The notes beneath the pieces were generated by a model that was given only the letters and a program-made list of their open reading frames with translations, searched no databases and was not told the DNA's origin. DNA of 64,000 nt from HGM04593 sp045592125 (GTDB taxonomy: Bacteria; Bacteroidota; Bacteroidia; Bacteroidales; Bacteroidaceae): contig JAZNUE010000012.1 in the NCBI GenBank assembly GCA_045592125.1, positions 37,030 through 101,029 of the forward strand, in the 5' to 3' direction. Position 1 is the stretch's first letter. Each line of letters starts with the position of its first letter. This document shows positions 33,807-43,185 of the stretch, one piece after another. The position numbers and the translations under genes are program-made.

Positions 33807-34511
33807 CTAATACACGAATGTGAAGAACGAGATGACTGGGATTGCCGCGAATGTGCCGAACATGGTTATGAGCAGCAGGTAGACATCGGACACCTGGTAT
33901 CCGCTGCTGGTGTATTGCGTTGATATCCAGTCACGTCTTGCCCCGCGGTACATCTTTTTCCTTACATGCATGTAGAGCCTGTAGACGCCCCACCCTGTAA
34001 GCACTCCAATGAGCGTGCCGGCAAGTATATCGCCCGGATAGTGCACGCCAAGATATATGCGCGTGAAGGCATTCATGGCGGCCCAGATGATGAGAGAGAC
34101 CGAAAGCGCACGGTTCTTAATGAGCAGGAGCACGAACACTGCAAGGCCGAACGAGTTGGACGCATGGCTCGACGTGAAACCATACTTGTGCCCGCGCGTC
34201 TCGTCAACAACATCGACAATGTACATTAGCAGCGGGTCGCGTGTCGGGCGCCAGCGCTCGAAAAAGGGCTTGCAGATGGTAGACGATACCGTGTCGGTAA
34301 TGGTTACGACAAGGGCTATGAAGAAGAGCAGCAGCAGGAAATCCTTGAGACTGTTGTTCTTTACGAGCACATAGGCAAGCATGAGCGCCAGCGGCACCCA
34401 TACAATCATTGATGTATATACCTTCATAACGCCGTCCCAGAAAAGGGAGTCGCTGCCGTTCATGGAGAGCAGCAGGTACTTGTCTATGTCAATTAGTGTG
34501 TCTATGTCCAT
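33807..34511 (-). CDS. PAP2-family membrane phosphatase
   Basis: A 234-residue protein with about six membrane helices. The three PAP2 motifs are K-x6-RP (KPFFERWRP), SSHASN in place of PSGH, and SRxYLGVHYPGD (TRIYLGVHYPGDILAG). Members remove phosphate from lipid substrates such as undecaprenyl pyrophosphate or phosphatidylglycerol phosphate. It is placed 45 nt after the Bat operon and may be cotranscribed with it. The substrate is unknown. Confidence 0.88.
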   Translation of the reverse strand: MDIDTLIDIDKYLLLSMNGSDSLFWDGVMKVYTSMIVWVPLALMLAYVLVKNNSLKDFLLLLFFIALVVTITDTVSSTICKPFFERWRPTRDPLLMYIVDVVDETRGHKYGFTSSHASNSFGLAVFVLLLIKNRALSVSLIIWAAMNAFTRIYLGVHYPGDILAGTLIGVLTGWGVYRLYMHVRKKMYRGARRDWISTQYTSSGYQVSDVYLLLITMFGTFAAIPVISFFTFVY

Positions 34512-34556
34512 CTGCGGTGTTGTTTGTGTATGTGCCAGTGTGCTGCTGAAAGAAGG

Positions 34557-35354
34557 CTATATGCGCTCAATGTCGCTGCTCTTTACCCAGCCTATGGTGC
34601 CGTCCTCAAGCTCAACCTCTTTCCAGTCTACTATTGAGTCATCGGTAACGGTAACCTTTCTTCCTTCGTGTATCTTCATTAGTGCCGTGCTGGAACCTGG
34701 CGCGCTCATCATGGTTGCCTCCTCTTTCATCACTATCGCCTGTGTGCTGTCCTTTAGCGTACTGTGCAGGTTCCATGCGGCAACGTTGGCAAACAGCGCT
34801 ATTGCAAGGCCTGCAATTGCGAGCACAAGGCCAGTGCGGCGTACACTGCTTCTGCGCACAAGGAGGAAGAGGAGCGCTCCAGCAATGCAGGCGAGGAACG
34901 CTGCTACGGCAATGCCTGCCCATGTATCAATGCCTGCCAGCCCAATGAGCGAACGGAACCATGCTACAAAGAAAAGGCTGTGCTGTTCCGCCACCTCGTC
35001 CTTTGTGCGGCTCTGCGCGAACTCGAGGTTCGCCCTGGCGTCGTCATCGGTAGGGTCTAGACGCAGCGCACGCTCATAGTTGAGGATTGCCTTGCCAAGC
35101 CCGTTGGAGCGGAAATAGGCATTTCCAAGGTTGTAGCAGAGCGGCGCAGTAGCGCCATGCTCCTTTATCACCGCCTCATATATCTCTATTGCCTTGGCAT
35201 ACTGCTTGCTGTCATAGGCCTCGTCGCCTGCGCTCTTGCTTAGGCGGGCAGCGACGGGTGCTGCAGGCGCCATGCCTGTTGTATCGGGAGCATTTGCCGC
35301 CAACACTGTGAGCGGCAATGCCATAATGAGCAGAATATATAGTGTCCTTTTCAT
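34557..35354 (-). CDS. batE: BatE, TPR and SH3-domain protein of the aerotolerance operon
   Basis: 265 residues with a signal peptide. TPR repeats at about residues 40-110 (AIEIYEAVIKEHGATAPLCYNLGNAYFRSN) come first. Two membrane helices lie in the middle, and an SH3-like domain near residues 210-265 (EGRKVTVTDDSIVDWKEVEL) completes it. This is the BatE pattern. It is the last gene of the minus-strand Bat set, 10 nt after batD. Confidence 0.88.
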   Translation of the reverse strand: MKRTLYILLIMALPLTVLAANAPDTTGMAPAAPVAARLSKSAGDEAYDSKQYAKAIEIYEAVIKEHGATAPLCYNLGNAYFRSNGLGKAILNYERALRLDPTDDDARANLEFAQSRTKDEVAEQHSLFFVAWFRSLIGLAGIDTWAGIAVAAFLACIAGALLFLLVRRSSVRRTGLVLAIAGLAIALFANVAAWNLHSTLKDSTQAIVMKEEATMMSAPGSSTALMKIHEGRKVTVTDDSIVDWKEVELEDGTIGWVKSSDIERI

Positions 35355-35364
35355 CCTTGATTGC

Positions 35365-37197
35365 TTATTTAATAGAGTTTTCCATCTTGCTTATCACATC
35401 TGCCGACATGGCATATACCTTCTCCATTGCTTCCCCCTTGTCGCCCGGCGCGTAGCGTGCAAATTCGGCCTCGCCAAGCAGGTCCTGGAACTGCGCGATG
35501 AGTTCCTGCGGCACGTTGCGGTTAAGCAGGGTGCTTGCGATAGTGTCCTTAGAGAGCTGGGACATAGGTATGCTCAGCTTGTCACTGGTATATCCCCACA
35601 TGGCCTTGAGTATCTCGTCATAGAACTCATTCTCCTTGTTGGCCTTCATGAGCGCCTTTGCTGCCTTAAGGCGCCTTACGGCAACCTTGTTCGCCTTCTT
35701 GGTGCGTACAAGCGATGTGTTTGCATTCTCGGCAACCTTCTTGCGGTAAATAGCAAGGAAGAGAATGGCCAGGAGCAGCGGCACTATGTACATCATGATA
35801 TATGTGCTGGAGGCAAAGAAAGCGCCTTGACTGCCATCTTCGTCTTCGCCGTACTTTATGTGGCGTATGTCCGACGCTAGCACCTTGCCTTTCTCCTTGT
35901 TTATATAAGGGGTTGCAACTGTTGCCGAGGCCGGGTTCTCGCCCTTCTCTACATTAACAGTAAATGACTGTGTCTCAATAGTCTCGTACTGTTTTGATGA
36001 TGTATTGAAATAGGCCATGCGCACTGCTGGTATGGTGTAGGTGCCGCTTGCCCTTGGGGTTATAAGATACTCATATACCTTCTCGCCCTTGAAACCGTTT
36101 GCTGAGAGCCTGAACTTGTTTTCTATAACAGGGTCATAGGCCTCAAACTCGACAGGAAGGTCAAGCTGGGGATTGCCAAGCATCCTCATGTTTCCTGTAC
36201 CCTTTACAATTACCTTGAGGGTAAGCTCGCTGTTTGTCTTCAGGCTAGTGCTGCTTATTGTGCTGCTTATGCTGAAATTTCCTACACCGCCAGTGTACTC
36301 GGCAGGCTTGCCGAAAGGAAGTTTCTCCACTTCAAGCTCAAGCGGCCTGGTCTTGAGCATTTTCTTTACATCGACATACCCGGCAAAACCGTTGAACATC
36401 ATCTCAAACGGGTCCATGCTACGGCGGTTCTGCACAGAGACTACTGCCTCAAAGTCGAGCGAGGGAATCTGGAGCCTGCCGCTCTCCTGTGGGAAGAGCA
36501 CGAACTGGCGCCATACTATTGTGTTGTAGTTACGTCCGTTGTAGTGCTCAAGCTCAAACTGCTTCTCCTGTGGCAAGTCTACCTCCTGGATATTGAATCC
36601 CTTTAGTTCGGGTGTGGGAAAACTGAGGTTTGTCAGGTTTACAGCGGAATATACCTTGTAGGTAAGGAGCACAGCCTCCTGCTCATACACCTTCGTCTTG
36701 CTCAGTATCGCTCTCATGAAGAGGTCGTTATCGCTTATGCTTGTGGAAGACGGACTGCCTTGCGGTGAGCGGCGACTGTTGCCGCTATGCTGTTGCACAG
36801 CGGATGCCTGGTCTTCGGGTAACACTTTTATTTCTACGCTGTTAGATTTCACTTCTTCACCCTTGACATTAATCTTTGCAGGGGGGATAGTAAAGGTTCC
36901 CTCGCTCTTGGGCATGAGAATGTATGTGAACGTGACAGCAACCGAGGATGTTGTCTTGCCGTTAATGCTGCTATAGCTCTGCTGTGTCGAGATGTTAGGA
37001 CCTGACAGAATCTCGAAATCGGGCAGGCCGTCAATCTGCGGTTCCTTCACGTCGGTCGTGTTAACTGTGTATGTAAGCCTGAAATGCTGCCCTAGCACCA
37101 CCGACTTGGGGGCAGACGCCACAAACGTGACATCATCGGCAAAGACTTTGCCGATGAGTGATATGAATAGTAATGATGTTAGCAGTATCCTTTTCAT
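35365..37197 (-). CDS. batD: BatD, large exported protein of the aerotolerance operon
   Basis: 610 residues with a signal peptide (LLFISLIGKVFA), a long beta-rich periplasmic region, one membrane helix near residue 470 (YIMMYIVPLLLAILFLAIY), and a cytoplasmic helical tail. BatD (COG oxygen-tolerance) proteins are of this shape. The Bat proteins are linked to aerobic stress and virulence in Bacteroides and Leptospira, but their biochemical work is not known. Confidence 0.9.
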   Translation of the reverse strand: MKRILLTSLLFISLIGKVFADDVTFVASAPKSVVLGQHFRLTYTVNTTDVKEPQIDGLPDFEILSGPNISTQQSYSSINGKTTSSVAVTFTYILMPKSEGTFTIPPAKINVKGEEVKSNSVEIKVLPEDQASAVQQHSGNSRRSPQGSPSSTSISDNDLFMRAILSKTKVYEQEAVLLTYKVYSAVNLTNLSFPTPELKGFNIQEVDLPQEKQFELEHYNGRNYNTIVWRQFVLFPQESGRLQIPSLDFEAVVSVQNRRSMDPFEMMFNGFAGYVDVKKMLKTRPLELEVEKLPFGKPAEYTGGVGNFSISSTISSTSLKTNSELTLKVIVKGTGNMRMLGNPQLDLPVEFEAYDPVIENKFRLSANGFKGEKVYEYLITPRASGTYTIPAVRMAYFNTSSKQYETIETQSFTVNVEKGENPASATVATPYINKEKGKVLASDIRHIKYGEDEDGSQGAFFASSTYIMMYIVPLLLAILFLAIYRKKVAENANTSLVRTKKANKVAVRRLKAAKALMKANKENEFYDEILKAMWGYTSDKLSIPMSQLSKDTIASTLLNRNVPQELIAQFQDLLGEAEFARYAPGDKGEAMEKVYAMSADVISKMENSIK

Positions 37198-37236
37198 TTA
37201 TATGCGTTATATTTTGCAAAAATACTCAAAATTTTC

Positions 37237-38037
37237 TTACCAGTTCTTCTCAAGGTCCATTTTAATGCCTTGGGCAGCCTTCTTCTCTTCCATGTCCTCA
37301 CGCAGTTCTTTCTCGTCCTGCATAAGGGCCTCAAGCATACGTTCGTAGTTCTCCTTCTTCTCTTCCTGCTGCTGTTCTTGCTGTTGCTGTTCCTGCTCTT
37401 GCTGCTGCTGTTGCTGCTGTTGCTGTTGTTCCTGCTCTTGCTGCTGTTGCTGTTCCTGTTCCTGCTGCTGGTTATCCTGGTTCTGCTGGTTCTTCAGCAG
37501 ATACTGGACGACAGCAAGGTTATAGCGGGTGCCTTCGTTGGCCGGGTCCTTGCGAAGGGCCTCCTTGTATGCCGCCTCAGCCTCCTTGAGCTCCATACGG
37601 TGATGGTGAGTGAGCCCCATGTTGTGGGCGGCCCTGGCAACAAGCTCCCTGCCAGTCTCACCATGATTTCCCTCAATGCCTTTTGCCATCATCCTTTCCG
37701 CCTCTTCGTACCTTTGCATTATAAGGGAATCGGGCACAATGCCGTTCTCTACTTTCCCGCCCTTTATGTCCTGATAGTTCTTGAGGAGCAGGTTTGTACC
37801 TCTGTTATATGCCGACACGGTGTTGGTGGTATCCATGCTGTATGCCTTGCCATACTCTATCATGGCCTCGTCATAGAGACTATCGCTGTGCAGCCCGTTA
37901 CCCGAAATGAGATGCTCGTTGACGCTCTTTATAAGCGGCGAGCCGTATGCAATGAGCGAGTATGCGAGATAGGCAACTGCCAGCACCGCAAGCCCGCATA
38001 GTGCCATGTATATGTATTTTCTTCTTGAACTTTCCAT
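37237..38037 (-). CDS. batC: BatC, TPR protein with a glutamine-rich tract
   Basis: 266 residues, with a membrane helix near residues 10-30 and TPR helices at about residues 60-180 (HDSLYDEAMIEYGKAYSMD-type pattern in residues 49-66, and NMGLTHHHRMELKEAEAAYKEAL). A tract of nearly pure Gln and Glu follows, about 40 residues at 190-232, which is a low-complexity feature. The C-terminus is charged. It is next to BatB, its VWA partner, in the operon. Confidence 0.85.
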   Translation of the reverse strand: MESSRRKYIYMALCGLAVLAVAYLAYSLIAYGSPLIKSVNEHLISGNGLHSDSLYDEAMIEYGKAYSMDTTNTVSAYNRGTNLLLKNYQDIKGGKVENGIVPDSLIMQRYEEAERMMAKGIEGNHGETGRELVARAAHNMGLTHHHRMELKEAEAAYKEALRKDPANEGTRYNLAVVQYLLKNQQNQDNQQQEQEQQQQQEQEQQQQQQQQQQEQEQQQQEQQQEEKKENYERMLEALMQDEKELREDMEEKKAAQGIKMDLEKNW

Positions 38038-38048
38038 AATGAAACTGT

Positions 38049-39074
38049 TTATCGCTTTTCTTCCCTTCCCTTCCTGGGACGTGAGACATAGTCTATTACT
38101 GCAATGGCGGCAGAATCGGCAATAAGCAGCAACAGCGCCATGAGCGCTATTGCGCCGAACTGCTCGCGGAACTTTGTGTAGACCTCGGACTTCACATCGT
38201 CCTTTGTAAGCTTGCCTAGCTCGCTCTCAATGAGTTCCTGGGCGCTGTTGGTGTTGTCTACCCTTATGTACGTGCCTTTGCCTGCAGCCGCAATGCTCTG
38301 GGCCATGGACTCGTTAAGCCTTGTGACAACAATATTGCCTTCCCTGTCCCGCAGGAAATCACCGGCCTTGCCTGAGGGTATCCTGCCGCCCTTCTCTGTA
38401 CCGATACCCATGACATACACCTTTATGCCCTGCTCGGCCGCCATGCGCGCAGCCTCTTCAGCACCGCCTTCGTGGTTCTCGCCATCGGTTATGAGTATCA
38501 CAGCCTTGCCAATCTTGTCATTGTCGCTGAAACTCTTGCAGGCTAGGCTTATTGCATCCCTGATGTTTGTTCCCTGACGCTTGATGAGCGACGGGCCCAC
38601 CTGACCGAGGAACATGTTCGCCGAGACGTGGTCGGCAGTTATCGGCAGCTGGACGAAGGCATCTCCTGCAAAGACTATCAGGGAGAACTTGTTCCCCTTT
38701 GTCTGTGCAATCATGCGCGATATTAGTTTCTTGGCCTTGTCGAGCCTGTTGGGGGTGATATCCTCGGCCATCATGGAATTTGAGATGTCGAGCGCCACGA
38801 CTACTTCAACGCCTTTAGAGACAACCGTCTCTTTCTTTGTGCCGTATCGCGGACGCGCCAGCACAAAGACCATGAGCGCGAATGCCGCCAGCAGAAGCCA
38901 GAAAGTTATCCTGGAGCGGGTCCTTGCTGTCCTGGGCAGCAGCGCCTTCATAAGCTCCTTGTCGCCATAGAGCTCAATGTTCTTCTTCCTCCTGTAGCCC
39001 GAGTACAGATATATAGCAATAAGTACTGGAAGCAGCAGGAGCAGGAACAGGAATATCGGGTCTTTAAAAATCAT
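38049..39074 (-). CDS. batB: BatB, von Willebrand A-domain membrane protein
   Basis: 341 residues. Two N-terminal membrane helices, then a VWA domain with the metal-binding MIDAS motif DISNS (VVALDISNSMMAEDI), and a C-terminal membrane helix. VWA domains bind divalent metal and a protein ligand. It lies between BatA and BatC, 12 nt from each, so the genes are cotranscribed. Confidence 0.92.
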   Translation of the reverse strand: MIFKDPIFLFLLLLLPVLIAIYLYSGYRRKKNIELYGDKELMKALLPRTARTRSRITFWLLLAAFALMVFVLARPRYGTKKETVVSKGVEVVVALDISNSMMAEDITPNRLDKAKKLISRMIAQTKGNKFSLIVFAGDAFVQLPITADHVSANMFLGQVGPSLIKRQGTNIRDAISLACKSFSDNDKIGKAVILITDGENHEGGAEEAARMAAEQGIKVYVMGIGTEKGGRIPSGKAGDFLRDREGNIVVTRLNESMAQSIAAAGKGTYIRVDNTNSAQELIESELGKLTKDDVKSEVYTKFREQFGAIALMALLLLIADSAAIAVIDYVSRPRKGREEKR

Positions 39075-39086
39075 ATCATCAGCACT

Positions 39087-40076
39087 TTACGGTATTCTTC
39101 TTAATATAGTATAACGCAGCAGGAGCTCGAGCAGGATGAACAGCACGGCAATTGCAGCGAACAGCTGGTAGAGTTCCTCATGCTCCTTGTATTCCTGGAC
39201 ATTCAGCCTAGTACGCTCAAGCTGGTCAATCTCACTGTATATTGCACTAAGGCTTGCCTTGTCGGTCGCACGGTAGTACTTGCCGCCTGTTGTGGCGGCA
39301 ATGCCCTCAAGCGTCTTCTCGTCAATCTCCACCGGCACGTTCTGCACTCCATAGGGTGTGGGGTATGGCGCCACCTTCTCATCGGTTCCTACACCAATGG
39401 TATATATCCTTATGCCATACTCCTTTGCAATCTCCGCTGCCGACTGCGGGGTAATCTCTCCCCTATTGTTGACACCGTCGGTAAGCAGTATTATCACCTT
39501 GGACTTTGCCTGGCTCTCCTTAAGGCGCAGGACACTGTTGGCAATGCCCATTCCAATGGCCGTTCCGTCCTCTATTATGCCTTTGGCAGCAATGTCGCAG
39601 TCAACGGCAGCAAGCATGTTGGCAAGGGCATTATGGTCGGTTGTAAGCGGGCACTGGGTAAAGCTCTCGCCTGCAAAGATTGTGAGACCTATGTTATCAT
39701 TCTCCCTGCCTGCAATGAATACCTTGGCAACATCCTTTGAGGCCTCGAGCCTGTTGGGCTGCAGGTCCATTGCAAGCATACTGGTAGAGACGTCGGTAGC
39801 AAGCATTATGTCAATTCCCTCAACGTTCTTCTCTTCCCATGAGTCAACCGACTGGGGGCGGGCAAGCACAAGAATAACCATAGCAATTGAGATTACCCTG
39901 AAGATGAACGGCAAGTGCACAAGATAGTTCCTGAAACTCTTTATCCCGCCGGCAAAAGGGAGCGCCGTAGAGACCTTCATCGAAGGCTTGAGTTTCCTGC
40001 CCAGCAGTATATACCACAGCACATATGCTATGAGAGGTATAAAGAGCAGCAGATATGCAATATTTGAAAAAGTCAT
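39087..40076 (-). CDS. batA: BatA, von Willebrand A-domain membrane protein
   Basis: 329 residues. N-terminal membrane helices, a VWA domain with the MIDAS motif DVSTS (IMLATDVSTSMLAMDL), and a C-terminal membrane helix (FAAIAVLFILLELLLRY). It is a paralogue of BatB next to it. BatA and BatB are held to form a membrane complex together. Confidence 0.92.
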   Translation of the reverse strand: MTFSNIAYLLLFIPLIAYVLWYILLGRKLKPSMKVSTALPFAGGIKSFRNYLVHLPFIFRVISIAMVILVLARPQSVDSWEEKNVEGIDIMLATDVSTSMLAMDLQPNRLEASKDVAKVFIAGRENDNIGLTIFAGESFTQCPLTTDHNALANMLAAVDCDIAAKGIIEDGTAIGMGIANSVLRLKESQAKSKVIILLTDGVNNRGEITPQSAAEIAKEYGIRIYTIGVGTDEKVAPYPTPYGVQNVPVEIDEKTLEGIAATTGGKYYRATDKASLSAIYSEIDQLERTRLNVQEYKEHEELYQLFAAIAVLFILLELLLRYTILRRIP

Positions 40077-40084
40077 TTTACCTG

Positions 40085-41158
40085 TCAGCTAAACATGTTG
40101 TACAAATCGGTTGTGAGCAGGAACACGACGCCTGCAATTACAATGGCAAGGATTACGGCTGCCGCTATGAGTATCCTCTTGTGCAGCAGGGAGCGCTCGT
40201 TAACTACCTTTATCTCGGTGGGCTGCACGGCATTCTCCTCTTCAACATTCTTTGTCCCGTTGACAAAGTCTATCGCGTTTGAAAGGCTGAGCCTGTTCTC
40301 GCGCTCTCCGGGCCGCATTTTCGCGAATTTCACAAGGTCGGCAGTCTCAAGTATCTCCTTGAGTTCCTTTATGCTCTCCTTATCCTTTATCTTGAGCATC
40401 TCGTCAACTATCTCGGCAGTTGTCATCTCCTGCGCCTCAATGCCGAAGCGCTCGTGCATGTACTGGCGGAGCACGTCGGTGAGCTGGGTGTAGTACTCCT
40501 TCTCGTTCCCTTCGGCACTAAAGTCGCTGTTGCTCTTTATCTCGTCAATTCTTTTCATTGCCACCACGTGCGAAGGCAGCCTGGGTTTCACCTTTACAAT
40601 GCGTATGATGGGCCTGTTCTTCACCAGGCTTATGACTGCAAGCGTAAAGGCGATGGCAATGAGCACTAGGATTATGCCAAGGTATACCGCGTCGCGCACC
40701 TCTTCCCATGTAAGGCTGACGTCGAGCACAGTCTCAGGACCGGCAATGTTGTTTATGTTGGCGGTGTCTATCTCAACGCTGTAGACATCAAGCACCAGCC
40801 TGTTCGACATGAATGTGTCCTTGTCTACCAGGACACTGAAAGGAGGTATCTCGTAGCGTGTGCTGTCGAACGATGTAATAAGGTACTCCTGCACATATCT
40901 TTTCCTGCCAGCAGTTTCCTCTACAAACTCCCTGCTCTCGAGAATCTCTATGCCATCTGCAAGTGCCGAGTCCCTGAGCTGTGGCAGCACTACATCATGC
41001 CCGGTGTCGACGCTCAGGTCGAGCCTTGCCTTGGTCTGCTCGCCAATCCTGATGGCGAATGTGTCGAGCTGCGCATTGAGTATCACATTCTGCGCTACTG
41101 CACCCGAAACGCCGAGGGCCAGGAATAAAGTAATAATATATAATATCTTATTTTTCAT
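40085..41158 (-). CDS. Membrane protein of the Bat operon, unnamed
   Basis: 357 residues. A signal peptide (LFLALGVSGAVAQ) and a BatD-like beta-rich periplasmic part of about 150 residues come first. A membrane helix near residues 157-180 follows, then a cytoplasmic helical region (YYTQLTDVLRQYMHERFGIEAQEM) and a second membrane helix at the C-terminus. Genes of this kind sit at this place in Bat operons of Bacteroidetes. Function is not known. Confidence 0.75.
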   Translation of the reverse strand: MKNKILYIITLFLALGVSGAVAQNVILNAQLDTFAIRIGEQTKARLDLSVDTGHDVVLPQLRDSALADGIEILESREFVEETAGRKRYVQEYLITSFDSTRYEIPPFSVLVDKDTFMSNRLVLDVYSVEIDTANINNIAGPETVLDVSLTWEEVRDAVYLGIILVLIAIAFTLAVISLVKNRPIIRIVKVKPRLPSHVVAMKRIDEIKSNSDFSAEGNEKEYYTQLTDVLRQYMHERFGIEAQEMTTAEIVDEMLKIKDKESIKELKEILETADLVKFAKMRPGERENRLSLSNAIDFVNGTKNVEEENAVQPTEIKVVNERSLLHKRILIAAAVILAIVIAGVVFLLTTDLYNMFS

Positions 41159-41192
41159 TGCTATAAACAGAATTCGTTAAAGCAGCAGATGA

Positions 41193-42062
41193 CTATCCGC
41201 GCTGGGCAAAAAGACTCATCAGCGCCTTCACATAGTCGCCGTCGGTGCGCACCGAAACAGAATCAACCCTGCTGCGGCTGAATGTCTCCTCGAGCCGTGC
41301 TGACTGCGCTCTCCACCACTCCCTCTGCGCTGCCTGCACCTTGGGCGATGAAGTATCTACAAACATCTCCTCACCGCTCTCCGCGTCACGTACCTTGACA
41401 AGGCCAACCTTCGGCAGCTCCACCAGACGGCGGTCATATACCTGGATGGCTACAACATCGTGCTTGCGGTTAGCAATTGTCATTGCATTGCGGTAGTCCC
41501 CGTTGTCAATGAAGTCGCTAATCACGAATGCCGTACAGCGTTTCTTGAGCGCATTGGTGAGGAACTGGAGCGGGACAGAGATATCGGTCCTTGAACTCCC
41601 GGGCCTGAAGTCAAGCAATTCCCTTATTATGTAAAGGATATGTTTCCTGCCCTTCTGTGGCGGAATAAACTTCTCAACCTTGTCGGTAAAGAATATTACG
41701 CCAATCTTGTCATTGTTCTGTATTGCGGCAAAGGCTATGGTAGCTGCAATCTCCGTTACCATGTCGCGCTTTGTCTGCCTTGCAGTACCAAAGTCAAGGC
41801 TCTCCGAAAGGTCTATGACAAGCATTACGGTGAGCTCGCGCTCCTCCTCAAAGACCTTTACGAAAGGCTTGTTGAAACGTGCCGTCACGTTCCAGTCAAT
41901 GTCGCGCACATCGTCGCCGAACTGGTACTCCCTCACCTCGCTGAAGGACATGCCGCGTCCCTTGAATGCCGAATGGTATTCTCCTGCAAAGATGTTGTGC
42001 GAAAGGCCACGGGTCTTTATCTCAATCTTGCGTACTTTCTTTATAAGGTCGCTTGTCTCCAT
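41193..42062 (-). CDS. DUF58-domain protein of the Bat operon
   Basis: 289 residues with the DUF58 start KVRKIEIKTRGLSHNIFAGEYHSAFKGRGMSFSEVREYQFGDD and a VWA-like segment VMLVIDLSESLDFG, with DLSES as the MIDAS-type motif. DUF58 proteins regularly pair with MoxR ATPases. The start codon overlaps the MoxR stop region (shared base at 42062), which shows tight coupling. Confidence 0.9.
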   Translation of the reverse strand: METSDLIKKVRKIEIKTRGLSHNIFAGEYHSAFKGRGMSFSEVREYQFGDDVRDIDWNVTARFNKPFVKVFEEERELTVMLVIDLSESLDFGTARQTKRDMVTEIAATIAFAAIQNNDKIGVIFFTDKVEKFIPPQKGRKHILYIIRELLDFRPGSSRTDISVPLQFLTNALKKRCTAFVISDFIDNGDYRNAMTIANRKHDVVAIQVYDRRLVELPKVGLVKVRDAESGEEMFVDTSSPKVQAAQREWWRAQSARLEETFSRSRVDSVSVRTDGDYVKALMSLFAQRG

Positions 42063-43057
42063 TAGGGCACCTCTACATTGTTCAGGATAAGGCTGACAAT
42101 CTCGTCACTGGTCATGTTGCTTGCCTCGGCCTCATAGCTCAGGCCAATGCGGTGGCGCAGCACATCGTGCGCAACAGCCCTGACATCCTCGGGGATAACA
42201 TATCCCCTGCGCTTGATAAATGCGTATGCGCGAGCGGCTAAGGCCAGGTTGATTGAAGCACGGGGTGAAGCGCCGAAGGATATCATATCCTTCAGTTCAT
42301 TCATGCCGTATTTCTCGGGGAAACGCGTCGCGAATACAATGTCAACGATATACTGCTCAATCTTCTCGTCGAGATATACCTGGCGCACTACCTTGCGGGC
42401 CTCTACAATCTCCTCGGGAGTGAGTATTGGCCTCACGCTTATCTTCTCGCCGGTAATGTTCTGGCGTATAATTCTCTTCTCCTCGGAAAGCTCAGGGTAG
42501 GAGATTACCACCTTGAGCATGAAACGGTCTACCTGCGCCTCGGGCAGCGGGTATGTACCCTCCTGCTCTATCGGGTTCTGTGTAGCAAGCACCAGGAATG
42601 GCTGCGGCAGGCTGAAAGTCTCCTTGCCTATTGTCACCTGGCGTTCCTGCATTACCTCAAGCAATGCGCTCTGCACCTTTGCCGGAGCACGGTTAATCTC
42701 GTCGGCAAGGACAAAGTTTGCAAAGATAGGTCCCTTGTTCACCTTGAACTCCTCGCTCTTCTGGCTGTACACCATTGTACCTACCACGTCGGCAGGCAGT
42801 AGGTCGGGAGTGAACTGTATGCGGCTGAAACCTGCGTCAACCAGTTCCGACAAGGTCTTTATTGCAAGTGTCTTTGCAAGGCCTGGAAGACCCTCCAGCA
42901 GCACATGGCCATCGGCAAGAAGACCGATGAGCAGTGACTCCACCAGATGTTTCTGGCCAACAATAACCTGGTCCATTCCTGCTTGCAGATTGGTTATGAA
43001 GCCGCTCTGCCTTTCAATCATCTCATTCAATTCTCGAATGTCTATTGTTGAACTCAT
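42062..43057 (-). CDS. MoxR-family AAA+ ATPase
   Basis: 331 residues. Walker A is GLPGLAKT and Walker B is in LADEINRAP. The later sensor and arginine-finger region PLPEAQVDRFMLKV is present. MoxR proteins are chaperone-like ATPases that act with VWA partners such as those encoded downstream. It is the first gene of the Bat operon; a TAATTTTG box (43093-43100) lies 36 nt upstream. Confidence 0.95.
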   Translation of the reverse strand: MSSTIDIRELNEMIERQSGFITNLQAGMDQVIVGQKHLVESLLIGLLADGHVLLEGLPGLAKTLAIKTLSELVDAGFSRIQFTPDLLPADVVGTMVYSQKSEEFKVNKGPIFANFVLADEINRAPAKVQSALLEVMQERQVTIGKETFSLPQPFLVLATQNPIEQEGTYPLPEAQVDRFMLKVVISYPELSEEKRIIRQNITGEKISVRPILTPEEIVEARKVVRQVYLDEKIEQYIVDIVFATRFPEKYGMNELKDMISFGASPRASINLALAARAYAFIKRRGYVIPEDVRAVAHDVLRHRIGLSYEAEASNMTSDEIVSLILNNVEVP

Positions 43058-43092
43058 AGCTGTATTTTGAATAAATATGTTTTTAATTGGGT

Positions 43093-43100
43093 CAAAATTA
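43093..43100 (-). promoter_or_regulatory. -7 box of the Bat operon promoter
   Basis: TAATTTTG on the minus strand matches TAnnTTTG and lies 36 nt before the MoxR ATG. No matching -33 box is seen at the usual spacing. Confidence 0.5.
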
Positions 43101-43185
43101 CTTCTTTTGCTGCTCTTTGGGTGTTAATATTCCCAAAAGAGACTTAACCATTGTTAGGCATAACATTCTTTAGCTCAGCGGCCCT

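Noticed and set aside
43134..43184. A tRNA or other small RNA in the gap between the HU-LysM gene and the MoxR gene
   Set aside because: No cloverleaf or known fold could be drawn from the sequence.
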